From: CAYVQF01 sp964454015
GTDB taxonomy: Bacteria > Myxococcota_A > Bradymonadia > UBA4248
Assembly: GCA_964454015.1 (NCBI GenBank)
Contig: CAYVQF010000005.1
Location: forward strand, 62,001 to 126,000
Length of the DNA stretch: 64,000 nucleotides
Direction: 5' to 3'
The notes beneath the pieces are model-generated. The model searched no databases. It worked only from the letters and a program-made list of their open reading frames with translations, and had not been told where the DNA came from. Positions 8,027 through 16,792 of the stretch are shown here, one piece after another. Each line of letters starts with the position of its first letter. Position 1 is the stretch's first letter. The position numbers were made by a program, and so were the translations under genes.

Positions 8027-9226
8027 ATGCGCAGGGTTGTCATCGTGGGAGGTGGGTGGTGGGGACTGCGCTTGTGTCAGCGTTTGGCGGCTCTTCTCGC
8101 GCCGCGGCGTGAAGTGGAGGTGGTGCTGGTGGAAGAGGGTGAGGCCTTCTGTGCGGCACCGTTCTCTCCGTGGTGGTTGACGGAGACACCCCGGCGACAT
8201 CACCAGCTTTTTGACTATCATCAGGTCGTGCCGAGCAGCGTGCGGTGGGTTCAGGCGTCTGCCTGTGGGGCCGATTTGGCAACGGGTAGGTTGGCGCTGC
8301 GTGGCGCTGAAGCGCTGGCCTTTGATGCGCTGGTCCTGTGTGTGGGTGATGTGGCCGCGCCACTGCCGTTGGCGGACGCAGCGCTGGGCCCCACGGCCTA
8401 TGCGGCGGGATGTCTGCACCGCTCCCGAGCGTCCTTGGCGGCTTTGGAAGCGGGCGATCGTTTGGTGGTGGTCGGTGCCGGATCGCTGGGGGTGGAAGTG
8501 GCGAGCGCCTTGTCCGCCTTTCGTCATGGTTCGGGAGGGGGGTGGGCGCTGACATTGGTGGAAAAAGAACCAGAGATTTTGCCCTGCGCCCGTTTGGGTA
8601 TGCGGCGCAGCGCCAGAGAGGTGTTGGAGATGGGTGAGGTCGAGATCTTGAACAAGGTCGAGATCGTGGGAGCTGAAGTGGGGGCCTTGCTGAGCGCCAG
8701 TGGCGCGCGGTTGGGGGCGAAAGGGGTGGTGTGGTGTCACGGGCGGGTAGGGGCACGGTGGATGCGAGACTTGGGCTGTGTCCTGGACGCCGCCGGACGT
8801 TTGTGGGTGGATGCGGACGGGCGGGTGCAGGGCGGTCATGGCGACGTTTATGCGGTGGGGGTGTGTGCGTCCCTGTTGGGGGAAGGGCCGCTGGACATGG
8901 GTTCGAGTGCGGCTCAGGTGGAGGTGGTGGCGCGCAACATCGAGGCGGGGCTGACGGGGCGGGCGCGTCGGAGTCTGCGCGGGTCGGCCATGGGACGGGG
9001 AGTACTGTTGGCCGGGAGACGGGCGGTGTTGCCGTTGGGGGAGTCGAGCGTCTTGGAAGGCCGCTTGGCGTGGTTGATGGCAGCGGGGATGCGGGTGCGC
9101 TCGGCGCCGTTGGCTGAGCTGGTGATGTCCATGGGTTTGGCGTTGGGGAAGGAGGCCTTGCGGGGGGCACAGCGTTGGCTGGCGGGGCCGGGGAGGGCGC
9201 GCGACTGGGTGGGGGAGCAGCCATAA
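8027..9226 (+). CDS. FAD/NAD(P)-dependent oxidoreductase (NDH-2/pyridine nucleotide-disulfide type)
   Basis: 399 residues. The N-terminal FAD-binding Rossmann motif is VVIVGGGWWGL (residues 4-14), followed by the acidic end of beta-2 (VVLVEEGE); the second dinucleotide motif VVVGAGSLGVEVA (about 148-160) would bind NAD(P)H. A GDVYAVGVCA motif near residue 285 corresponds to the GD-x-Y-A-x-G-D FAD-ribityl contact, but the usual Asp is Val. No redox CxxC is seen, so a type-II NADH dehydrogenase or sulfide-quinone-reductase-like enzyme is more likely than a disulfide reductase. ATG 8027 follows a strong GGAGG; the open frame further left (to 6920) is antisense to two real genes. Its stop overlaps the start of the next gene. 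Confidence 0.75.
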   Translation: MRRVVIVGGGWWGLRLCQRLAALLAPRREVEVVLVEEGEAFCAAPFSPWWLTETPRRHHQLFDYHQVVPSSVRWVQASACGADLATGRLALRGAEALAFDALVLCVGDVAAPLPLADAALGPTAYAAGCLHRSRASLAALEAGDRLVVVGAGSLGVEVASALSAFRHGSGGGWALTLVEKEPEILPCARLGMRRSAREVLEMGEVEILNKVEIVGAEVGALLSASGARLGAKGVVWCHGRVGARWMRDLGCVLDAAGRLWVDADGRVQGGHGDVYAVGVCASLLGEGPLDMGSSAAQVEVVARNIEAGLTGRARRSLRGSAMGRGVLLAGRRAVLPLGESSVLEGRLAWLMAAGMRVRSAPLAELVMSMGLALGKEALRGAQRWLAGPGRARDWVGEQP

Positions 9227-10311
9227 TGGGTGGGCGGTGCGCGGCTTTGAGCTGGGGTGTGTTGTTGGCGGTGTGTTGCTGCGGGGCGGAGTTGCGGGGC
9301 CAGGAGGGCAGTGGTCCCAGCGCCTTGAAGGTAGGGGTGGAGCTGGATTCCAACCCGTCGCAGCAGGTGGCGCCTGCCGGGGGGAGGGGGGCAGCGGGGG
9401 CGTTGCGGGCCTTCATCAAGCTCCAAGAGCAGCGCAGAGTGGGTGAGGGTGGTGGCGTCGAGGGTAAGTTGTTGTTGGGAGCCAAGCACTACTGGGACCT
9501 GGGTGAGGAAGACGCGCTGCTCGTGTCATGGACACAGGGGCTGCGGTGGGCACTGTGGCGATGGCCCAATGTCGGGTTGCTGGAGGTGAGTGGCCGCGTG
9601 GATTTGGGTGACCGCAGTGAGCGGCGTTCGCGGCGGGACTATTTTCGGGTCGGCGTGGTGGCTGGCCTGCGCTGGGTGGCGGAGGGCTGGTGGCTATGGG
9701 GTGGGGGTGGCTATCGCTTTTTTCATTTCAAGCCAGATGCTGCGAGTGATCACGACGGGGGCGTGGCTGAGTTTGGCTTGGGGGTGCGGCTTTGGGAGGA
9801 GGCCTCGGCTCTGGTGAACTATACCTTGCTCGATCGCCGATTTGCCGTGCCACGCATGCAGGCAGAGGGTGAGTTGGTGGTGCTCGACCACGGGGTACTG
9901 CGTCGGGATCGTCTCCATGCTTGGCGGGCGGCCGTGAGTTATCACAGCGGGTGGAGTGCGACCCTGGCCTATACGCTGCAACTCAATCGAACGAATGGTT
10001 TTGGTTCGGGTCTGGTGCGGCATACGGGGGAGCTGCGGCTTGGGGTGCCGCTGCCGTGGGATCTGCTCATGGCCGGTAGCTTGCGGGTGCAGCGGACATG
10101 GTATGATGACCCGGTGCGGATCGATGAGACCCTGCAGATCGATGATGAGAACCGCAATGAGTTGGTGTTGAGCTTGCAGATTCCACTCTGGACTTCGGTA
10201 GCGCTCGAGTTGCGTTATGGGCTCTACACAGAAGGCATGGGAGATGAAGCCCATTTCCTGCGCCATCTGATCTACGGTGGCCTCGGGGTGGACTTTGCGC
10301 TCTTCGATTGA
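9226..10311 (+). CDS. Exported beta-rich protein, probable outer-membrane barrel
   Basis: 361 residues. Start 9226 overlaps the TAA of the upstream gene (TAATG). A signal-like N terminus (SWGVLLAVCCCGAELRG) is followed by alternating polar/hydrophobic strands typical of barrels (YFRVGVVAGLRWVAEGWWLW, SALVNYTLLDRR, VALELRYGLYTEG). The last residue is not Phe in a perfect barrel signature, but the chain ends LGVDFALFD. No known family is recognised. Translational coupling to an oxidoreductase and to the lipoprotein downstream suggests a shared operon. Confidence 0.6.
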   Translation: MGGRCAALSWGVLLAVCCCGAELRGQEGSGPSALKVGVELDSNPSQQVAPAGGRGAAGALRAFIKLQEQRRVGEGGGVEGKLLLGAKHYWDLGEEDALLVSWTQGLRWALWRWPNVGLLEVSGRVDLGDRSERRSRRDYFRVGVVAGLRWVAEGWWLWGGGGYRFFHFKPDAASDHDGGVAEFGLGVRLWEEASALVNYTLLDRRFAVPRMQAEGELVVLDHGVLRRDRLHAWRAAVSYHSGWSATLAYTLQLNRTNGFGSGLVRHTGELRLGVPLPWDLLMAGSLRVQRTWYDDPVRIDETLQIDDENRNELVLSLQIPLWTSVALELRYGLYTEGMGDEAHFLRHLIYGGLGVDFALFD

Positions 10312-10339
10312 GGGCCAGTGGGCAAGGAGAGGCGTCGAG

Positions 10340-11164
10340 ATGGGCGGTGTTGCAAGGCTGGGTCGGTGGTGGACGGTGATGGTGGGGTTGGCCATGGCTG
10401 TGGGTTGCGCCAGCGGCGGGGGGCCTGGTGCGGTACATGAGGCGCTGGCCGAGACCGGTCTGACGGATCTCTGTCCGGGGGCAAGGGAGATGCCGGCGCC
10501 AGCGGAGGCAGCGCTGGCCTACGGCAGTGATGTGCAGGTGGTGTCACGGGGTGGAATGTCGCCCTTCGCCAGCATCGAACGTTCGCTGCGCTTGGTGCAG
10601 GGGCGGGCTCTGCTGAGCCTGGCGTGGACTTACCACGGGGGCTGGGCGCGGGGTGAGCGAACGACCTTGGTGGCGGAAGATCCGTATCGGGCGCTATTGC
10701 AGCGCTTGCAGGGTTGCGGTGAGGCGTGGCCTGCGGCGGACGGAGACGTCGCAGAGGCGTCGCGCCGGGTGGTGTGGGATGTGCGTTGGCAGCATGAAGT
10801 GCGGGTGCTCGACGAGGGGGGGGCGCGCGAGTGGCGCGGTTTCGAGCCCTTGGAAGGCGCGGCTGGGCGCTGTTTGTCGGCTTTTTTTGCCGAGGTCGAC
10901 GCGGCCTTGGGAGGGCCCGAATTCGTGCCGTCCTTCGTGGCCGAAGAGGAGCGAGGCTGGTTGGATGTGATGTGTCACCCGCCAGCGCGGATCTCCGTGA
11001 GCGGGATGGACTGGGGCGCAGAGACGCCCCTCTACGATCTCTATTTGCCAGCAGGGGTTCACACGGTGCGGGTGTGGTCGGCTGAGCTTGGCGTGCAGCG
11101 GGAGGTCGACGTGGTGCTCGAGGCGGGCGTGAAGACCATGCTCGACTTGGAGCTGTTGCCCTGA
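10340..11164 (+). CDS. Lipoprotein with PEGA-like C terminus
   Basis: 274 residues. Signal peptide and lipobox are clear: VMVGLAMAVGC, with Cys about residue 23. Start 10340 is preferred over 10277 because it puts the signal at the N terminus and has AGGAGAGGCG just upstream. The last 60 residues (ISVSGMDWGAETPLYDLYLP, then HTVRVWSAELGVQREVDVVL) resemble PEGA domains, small beta domains common in surface proteins of this lineage. The middle has conserved-looking Trp and Cys residues but matches nothing I recognise. Third gene of the 8027-11164 run. Confidence 0.65.
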   Translation: MGGVARLGRWWTVMVGLAMAVGCASGGGPGAVHEALAETGLTDLCPGAREMPAPAEAALAYGSDVQVVSRGGMSPFASIERSLRLVQGRALLSLAWTYHGGWARGERTTLVAEDPYRALLQRLQGCGEAWPAADGDVAEASRRVVWDVRWQHEVRVLDEGGAREWRGFEPLEGAAGRCLSAFFAEVDAALGGPEFVPSFVAEEERGWLDVMCHPPARISVSGMDWGAETPLYDLYLPAGVHTVRVWSAELGVQREVDVVLEAGVKTMLDLELLP

Positions 11165-11174
11165 TGGCACTTCG

Positions 11175-14100
11175 TCACAGGGCGGGCCGTATTCGCAGCA
11201 ACTCGTGGTGTTCGGGGATGGCGATGATGAGCTCACCTGGGATGCCAACGGCGAGGGGCGGTTGGGCGATGCTGTGGAAGTGAAGGGAGCGGTTGCTCTG
11301 CCCCGGGAGGGGCAGCTCGCCGTGGCGGCTGAGTTCGTTTCGGCTGCCGTCGGGGGCGAGACAGAAGAGTTCGTCCGTGGTGAGGACGCAGAGGTGTCTC
11401 TCCAACCAGGCGAGGCCGCGCACAGGGGCGAGGGCTTGGCCTGGTTCGCCGTGGTCTGGGTCGATGCCAGCGATGCGGGTGACTTCGTCGGCGCCGATGA
11501 GCCAAACCTGGTGGTTGCTGGCCGTGGCGATCTGGCCGTCGGCGGCCACGGCCAGAGGGTAGGGGCCGTCACCGGTGAAGACGGGGGCACCCTGGTGGAC
11601 GAGGGTGACTTGCGGATTGGTGGGGATGCTGCGTTGGTCATCGGCTTCGATGCGCCACAGGGCACGGGTGTCGAGGGTGGTGACGAGGAGATCTCCCGTG
11701 GGGTCAATGGCGAGGGCTGAGGGGGTGAGGCCGAGCTGCATGGACTGGAGGTCGCCGCGGGAGGAGAAGCCGCTGCCGCCACCGATGGTGGGGAGCAGGG
11801 TCAGGTTCTGGGTGGGCATTGGATCGGGTGCAAATGGGCCAGCGTAAACGATGAAGCCCTGCTGCGGGTCTTGGGTGCCAATGAAGACATGCTCAGGGGA
11901 GACGGCAAAGCTGTGGGCTGTGGGCAGGTCGCTGTCTTGGCACTGGCGTGGGTCGGCTTGTCCTGAGAGGCGGGCGCGGCAGATTCGGAGATTGGCAGTC
12001 CCAGGTTCCAGGGTGACGAGCTGGGCCTGTGGGTTGAGCCACTGGGCTGCGGCCGTGTCGTGGGGCAGGCGGGTCCAAGTGGGCTCGATGAGGCGTTGGC
12101 CAAGGAAGAGCGGCTGGTCGGCCAGGCGGCAGGCCCAGCTTTGGTCGTGGGCGTGGATGAAGAGGGCGTTTGCACGGTCGAGGTCGTCGTGGGCGAGGGC
12201 GATCCAGGTGGGCGCGATGGGGAGGGGGCCGCAAGCGTGGCCGATGATGTCGAGTTCTCCATTGGGGTCGAAGTGAAAAATGTGGTCCTGTTCGGCCACG
12301 GCGAAGATGAAGGACGTGGGGGCTGCATGGTCGCGGGCGATGAGGGCGACGGCGCTGACTTGGTTGAGGGCCACCTCGGCTGGGGGGATCCCGGGGGCGA
12401 GGGGGGTGTCACCGCCGCCGACGAGGGTTCGGTAGGCGCGTCTCTGGATGGTGGTGTGGGCAAAGGCCGAGTCGTCGTCGCTGGTGTTGCCGACCAGGAG
12501 GAGGGTGGAGGCGGAGGCGGGGCTGGTGACGGCGACGAGACGCCAGTCTTGGAAGGCATCCCAGGCCTGCAGCTCACGGAGGTCGAGGGAGAAGAAGGGC
12601 AAGGCGGTGGCGTCGGGTTGGGCGGGGCTGCGGCCAAAGCGGGGGCTGGTCTCGATGTTGAGCCAGGCGCTGGCGGGATCCCAGATGTAGAAGGCTGCTT
12701 CTTCTGGGGCATGGAGGAGGAGCTTGGGATGGGCGCTGGCCATGGTGAGAGGGGTGGGGAGGAAGGTGTCGCGGCCACTGCCGGGAACTCCTGAGGGATC
12801 TTTGCGGCGAAAGACCTGGGACATGCGCGTGGCCGATGCCGGCCGTTGTGGGCTGGCGAGCTCGATGCGGACGAGGTCATTGCGCTCGGTGAAGAAGAGC
12901 AAGCGTTCGTTGTCGCTGGCCATGGCGGTGAAAGGGAGCCCGGTGGCGTCAGAAGAGGCGAAGAATGGGGCCATTCGTGGTGGCCGTTGTTGGCGGTCGA
13001 CCGAAGCGATGAGGCGAGCCAGGGGCTGGTTGACGATGAGGACGCGTCCTTGTCCCAGGGGGGCGAGAGCCTGTGGCGCCAGGAGTGAAGTGAGGCGGTA
13101 GGGGTGGTGCTCGGGTTGGGTGATGCCGTGGCGAAGGGCGGGGTCAAGGGGGCCGAAGAGGCTGACGAAGTCGTGCTGTGGGGAGTCGAGGCGCATGATG
13201 GCACCGGCCCAGGCGAAGGAGGTGACTAGGGTGCCATCGGGGAGGAGCTCGAAGCCGTCGAGGCTGGGGACTCGGTAGGGGAGGGCCGAGGAGATCTGTC
13301 CCTTGGCGCGTCCTTGCTCCCAGTCGATGCTTTCGATGCGGAGGATCCTGATGGCTTCGCGGCGGTTGCCGTCGGCAAAGTAGATGCGATTGGCGAACCA
13401 TTTGGCGCTGCCGTGTTGGGGCAGGTAGCGTCCGCTGTAGTTGTGGAGGCTGAGGGGGGCATCACCGGTCCAGGTACCGGTGCCAGCGATGAGGAGGAGG
13501 CGATCGCCGTGGAGGAGGCGCAGTTGGGGTGGGGCAATGAAGAAGAGGGCACCGCTGGGGAGATAGGCCATGGCGGTCCAATCTGGCAACTGGAGGTCCG
13601 AAGTGGTGGCCGGGCCATGGCGTGGGGTGGGTCCCGGCTGGCAGGTGCCGGCGAGGTGACGTAAGGGCGCGCGGTTCAAGGCCACCTCAAGGGGCAGGGC
13701 TGGATCGATGGAGGCTTCCCAGAGACAGTGTCCGATGGCGAGGGCGAGCTTGTTGAGTTGTGGGTGCCAGGTGAGGCCCCGGAGGTCACTGAGGTCGACC
13801 TCGGCGAGGGGGAGCCCGTCGTGGGGTTCTTGGCCCGGGGCTGCGCCGATGCGCAGGGGGGGGAGCTCGTCGTGTTGTGGGATGACGAGGAGCGGGCGTT
13901 TGGGGCCCGCGACGAGTAGGGCGCCTTCGCGGAGGTGGATCAGAGAGAGCCCCCAGGTGTCATCCCAATGGCGTTCGCGCAGCGGGGGGTGGCGCTGTTG
14001 GGAGGGATCGTGATCGAAGCGGGTGCTGAGGCTGCCGTCAGGGTGGAGGATGCGGACGCGACGTGAGGCTTGTTCGGTGAAGGCGATGCTGCCGTCGGGG

Positions 14101-14270
14101 AGGGCGGCGATGGCTGCTGGTCGCCATGCGGCGGGGACCTTTTCGCCAGCGCCTGGAGTGGAGACGATGGTTTGGAAGGGGTGGCGTGGGGTGGCTTCGT
14201 CGCAGGCAGGGGTGAGCGTGGCGAAGACGATGGCGAGGGTGAGGCAGGTGAGTCGGGCGGAGGTGGGCAT
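11175..14270 (-). CDS. Large exported beta-propeller (NHL-like) protein
   Basis: 1031 residues from ATG 14270, or 1050 from an upstream ATG at 14327. The start at 14270 places a signal sequence at the N terminus (CLTLAIVFATLTPAC), with a possible weak lipobox TPAC. The body has repeated blades of the NHL or SMP-30/YVTN kind: AAIAALPDGSIAFTEQASRR, SALAIDPTGDLLVTTLDTRA, LVVAA-type cores, each with a hydrophobic strand, G-D/N turn, and VWRI or LLRI closing strand. Such proteins bind ligands or partners at the cell surface; no catalytic motif is seen. Convergent with the lipoprotein gene, 10 bases apart. Neither start has a strong ribosome site. Confidence 0.7.
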   Translation of the reverse strand: MPTSARLTCLTLAIVFATLTPACDEATPRHPFQTIVSTPGAGEKVPAAWRPAAIAALPDGSIAFTEQASRRVRILHPDGSLSTRFDHDPSQQRHPPLRERHWDDTWGLSLIHLREGALLVAGPKRPLLVIPQHDELPPLRIGAAPGQEPHDGLPLAEVDLSDLRGLTWHPQLNKLALAIGHCLWEASIDPALPLEVALNRAPLRHLAGTCQPGPTPRHGPATTSDLQLPDWTAMAYLPSGALFFIAPPQLRLLHGDRLLLIAGTGTWTGDAPLSLHNYSGRYLPQHGSAKWFANRIYFADGNRREAIRILRIESIDWEQGRAKGQISSALPYRVPSLDGFELLPDGTLVTSFAWAGAIMRLDSPQHDFVSLFGPLDPALRHGITQPEHHPYRLTSLLAPQALAPLGQGRVLIVNQPLARLIASVDRQQRPPRMAPFFASSDATGLPFTAMASDNERLLFFTERNDLVRIELASPQRPASATRMSQVFRRKDPSGVPGSGRDTFLPTPLTMASAHPKLLLHAPEEAAFYIWDPASAWLNIETSPRFGRSPAQPDATALPFFSLDLRELQAWDAFQDWRLVAVTSPASASTLLLVGNTSDDDSAFAHTTIQRRAYRTLVGGGDTPLAPGIPPAEVALNQVSAVALIARDHAAPTSFIFAVAEQDHIFHFDPNGELDIIGHACGPLPIAPTWIALAHDDLDRANALFIHAHDQSWACRLADQPLFLGQRLIEPTWTRLPHDTAAAQWLNPQAQLVTLEPGTANLRICRARLSGQADPRQCQDSDLPTAHSFAVSPEHVFIGTQDPQQGFIVYAGPFAPDPMPTQNLTLLPTIGGGSGFSSRGDLQSMQLGLTPSALAIDPTGDLLVTTLDTRALWRIEADDQRSIPTNPQVTLVHQGAPVFTGDGPYPLAVAADGQIATASNHQVWLIGADEVTRIAGIDPDHGEPGQALAPVRGLAWLERHLCVLTTDELFCLAPDGSRNELSRHGELPLPGQSNRSLHFHSIAQPPLAVGIPGELIIAIPEHHELLRIRPAL

Positions 14271-14519
14271 TGGCAGGTGCTTGCAGTGGGTTGGTTGCGT
14301 GGCGCGGGAGTGCGCCGGAGTGAGCATAGCCGATTGCTTGTATTTGGCTATGGGGCTTGGCGTTCTTGGGCGCGGAGGCGGGGCGGTGGTGCGAGGGTCT
14401 GGTGTTAAATGCTATTGCAAACTGGAGTGTTATGCGATAGACGTGGGATGGGAAATCGTCAGATGTGAGGAGGTGGTGGAAGTTGGCGGCTGGTATAGAT
14501 TTCATCTGACGTGGGTTGT

Positions 14520-14530
14520 GTTATGATTCA
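14520..14530 (+). promoter_or_regulatory. Possible -10 promoter element for the kinase gene
   Basis: TATGAT at 14522-14527 stands in an unusually A/T-rich stretch (14400-14530) upstream of the kinase start at 14581. No good TTGACA partner lies 16-18 bases further left, so this is only a weak candidate. Confidence 0.25.
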
Positions 14531-14580
14531 GGTGGCGTAAGCGGGACGCGAATTCGGGTCGTATCGAGACGGAAGGCAGG

Positions 14581-16722
14581 ATGAGCAGTAGGGAGCAAAG
14601 CCGCTTTGTCAATGTTGACTTCGGCAAGTACACCCTCGTGGAGCGCATCGGCATTGGGGGCATGGCCGAGATCTTCCGCGGGAAGGTTTACGGTGCTCAT
14701 GGTTTTGAGAAGGACATTGCGATCAAGCGGATTCTGCCGAATCTGAGCGCTGACGCGGAGTTCGTCTCGATGTTCATCGACGAAGCCAAGATCATGGTTG
14801 GCTTGGTCCACAACAACTTGGTTCAGGTTTATGACCTGGGGGAGATCGACGGGCAGTACTTCATCGGGATGGAGTTCATCTACGGGAAGGACTTGCTGGA
14901 CTTGTTGGCGCGCTGCGCAGAGATGCAACTCAAGGTTCCGTTGAAGTTGGGTATTTTCATCGTGATGGAGATGCTCAAGGGCCTGGACTATGCCCACAAG
15001 GCCAGCGACGTGTACGGGGCGCGTCTGGGGATCATTCACCGAGATGTGAGCCCATCGAATGTGTTGGTGTCCTACGCAGGTGACGTGAAGGTCGGTGATT
15101 TTGGTGTTGCGAAGGCGACGACCCAGCGTTCGCGGACGGAGATCGGGACCTTGAAGGGGAAGGTGGGCTACATGAGCCCCGAACAAGTTCGGGGGGATGC
15201 CATCGATCATCGCTCGGATATTTTTGCGGCGGGGATCATTCTCTACGAGGTGATCAACATGCGCCGCCTCTTCGTGGGTGGCAGTGATCTGGACATCATG
15301 TTGCGGGTGCGCGACTTCAATGTCAGCCAGGAGCTGAAGGCGTCTTCGCCGTTGCCGACGGAGCTGCAGCGGATCATGGAGCGCGCCTTGGCGCGTGATC
15401 CTGAGCAGCGCTATCAGGACGCGGAGCGATTTCATGCGGATTTGATGGACTTCTTGTACAGGAACCGCATTCGGGTGACCAACGGTGACCTAGCGCGGTT
15501 CCTCGGGCGTGTCTTTCAGAAGGAGATCGAACAGGAGAAGCTGCGGCGTTTGCGCTATAAGGAGAAGGAGACGCTCAAGGCTGAGGAGAAGAAGCAGACC
15601 AAGGTCGGGGTCCCCAGCGATGAGGTGCTCGAGGAGAGCAAGGAGCGCACCCAGCGGTCGGCGCTCCATGAAGCAGCCGCGCCACGCAAGGCAACGTCAG
15701 GGTCTTCCTTCCGCTATCGCGACAAGTCGGGGTTGATCTATGGCCCCATGAGCGCTGATACCCTGATTCGGCTATTGTCCTTGGGATCGCTGGGCTTAGA
15801 CGCCAAGATCAGTGAGGGGCAAGGAGAGTGGCAGCCAGTGGCGGCCTTTCCCCAGTTTTCGGAAGCCCAGCGTGCGGCCAAGGCGGGGGCGGCGCCCGAT
15901 GAGAGTGGGCTGGCGCTGAAACAGGTGTCGGTGGTTGGGACGGTGCCCTTTGGGGCAGAATCGGCGGGCCAAGGTCAGAAGGAAGTGAAGGTGCCTTTCC
16001 CGAGCCGAGGCGAGCTCGGAGAGGAGCCGCTGCCGCGCCTGCTCTTCGACATCTGGGTGAACAAGCTGAGCGGCCGCCTGACCTTGCAACAGGATGAGAC
16101 CTACAAGGTCGTTTTCTTTACGGAAGGCACGCCGTCGTCGGTGATTTCGTCGAACGATTCGGAGTTACTGGGCAATTTCCTGGTGCGCGAGCGCATATTG
16201 AGCGAGGAGCAGCTTCAACATGCCCTGCAGCGGGCCAAGGCCTTTGGTGGTCGTTTAGGTGATGCGCTGGTGGCCGACCGTCTGATTCAGAGCCATGTCC
16301 TCTACGAGTATCTGTTCAAGCAGGCGAAGTTGAAGTTGCTCGACGTCTTTGCGTGGAGCCATGGTACCTTTGAGTTTACGCAGGGGGTGAGTCCGTCCAA
16401 GCCGGTCTATCCCTTGGGTCTGGATGCCTTGGAGATCATCCTCGAAGGGGTGAAGACTTTCGTTCCTTTGGAGCGCCTCAAGCGCTTTTTTGCTGGGCAG
16501 AGCTTTACGCCCTTGGTGCCCATCAGTGACTCGCCGTTGAGCTTTGACACCTTGCGCTTGACGGGCAAGGAGGTGCGCATCGCCGGGGCGTTGCGCAAAA
16601 TGACGACCCTCGACACCCTCGACCGTACGATGACGGTGTCCAAGGTCACCATCGAGGACCTATACCGGATGGTCTTTTTGTTCATCCAGGTGCGGCTGGT
16701 GCGTTTCCACACGCATAGTTGA
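14581..16722 (+). CDS. Ser/Thr protein kinase with GYF-like and PATAN (DUF4388) domains
   Basis: 713 residues, no transmembrane helix. The N-terminal Hanks-type kinase is complete: Gly loop ERIGIGGMAEIF (21-32), Lys49 in AIK, HRDVSPSN (153-160) with catalytic Asp155, DFG (173-175) and SPE (199-201), DIFAAG. After a charged linker comes a GYF_2-like domain (about 376-430, IYGPMSADTLIRLLSLGSLG and W near 419). Residues about 475-660 form a PATAN/DUF4388 domain (LPRLLFDIWVNKLSGRLTLQ, FFTEGTPSSVISSNDSELLG), a gliding-regulation and phosphorelay partner-binding module common in Myxococcota. GGAAGGCAGG precedes ATG. Predicted to be a cytoplasmic signalling kinase; its targets are unknown. Confidence 0.92.
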   Translation: MSSREQSRFVNVDFGKYTLVERIGIGGMAEIFRGKVYGAHGFEKDIAIKRILPNLSADAEFVSMFIDEAKIMVGLVHNNLVQVYDLGEIDGQYFIGMEFIYGKDLLDLLARCAEMQLKVPLKLGIFIVMEMLKGLDYAHKASDVYGARLGIIHRDVSPSNVLVSYAGDVKVGDFGVAKATTQRSRTEIGTLKGKVGYMSPEQVRGDAIDHRSDIFAAGIILYEVINMRRLFVGGSDLDIMLRVRDFNVSQELKASSPLPTELQRIMERALARDPEQRYQDAERFHADLMDFLYRNRIRVTNGDLARFLGRVFQKEIEQEKLRRLRYKEKETLKAEEKKQTKVGVPSDEVLEESKERTQRSALHEAAAPRKATSGSSFRYRDKSGLIYGPMSADTLIRLLSLGSLGLDAKISEGQGEWQPVAAFPQFSEAQRAAKAGAAPDESGLALKQVSVVGTVPFGAESAGQGQKEVKVPFPSRGELGEEPLPRLLFDIWVNKLSGRLTLQQDETYKVVFFTEGTPSSVISSNDSELLGNFLVRERILSEEQLQHALQRAKAFGGRLGDALVADRLIQSHVLYEYLFKQAKLKLLDVFAWSHGTFEFTQGVSPSKPVYPLGLDALEIILEGVKTFVPLERLKRFFAGQSFTPLVPISDSPLSFDTLRLTGKEVRIAGALRKMTTLDTLDRTMTVSKVTIEDLYRMVFLFIQVRLVRFHTHS

Positions 16723-16723
16723 A

Positions 16724-16760
16724 GCGCGCGCCACGGCGCGGCGCCAGCGCTGGCGCGCGC
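16724..16760. other. Very GC-rich stem-loop between convergent genes
   Basis: GCGCGCGCC (16724-16732) can pair perfectly with GGCGCGCGC (16752-16760), and the loop can form a smaller inner hairpin. It sits between the convergent kinase and acyltransferase-kinase genes. There is no T run on either side, so it is not a canonical terminator, though it could slow polymerase or protect 3' ends. Confidence 0.45.
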
Positions 16761-16792
16761 CGCGGATCAGGTGGTAGCCAGGAGGGTTCGCC

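Noticed and set aside
8040..9485. 481-residue frame on the minus strand
   Set aside because: Pro/Ser/Arg-rich with no motif; a shadow of the oxidoreductase and barrel-like genes on the plus strand.
11801..13204. 467-residue minus-strand frame
   Set aside because: Ser/Pro-rich shadow in another frame of the propeller gene.
16724..16760. Terminator between kinase and acyltransferase-kinase genes
   Set aside because: The hairpin is strong but has no T run, so it is listed only as a stem-loop.
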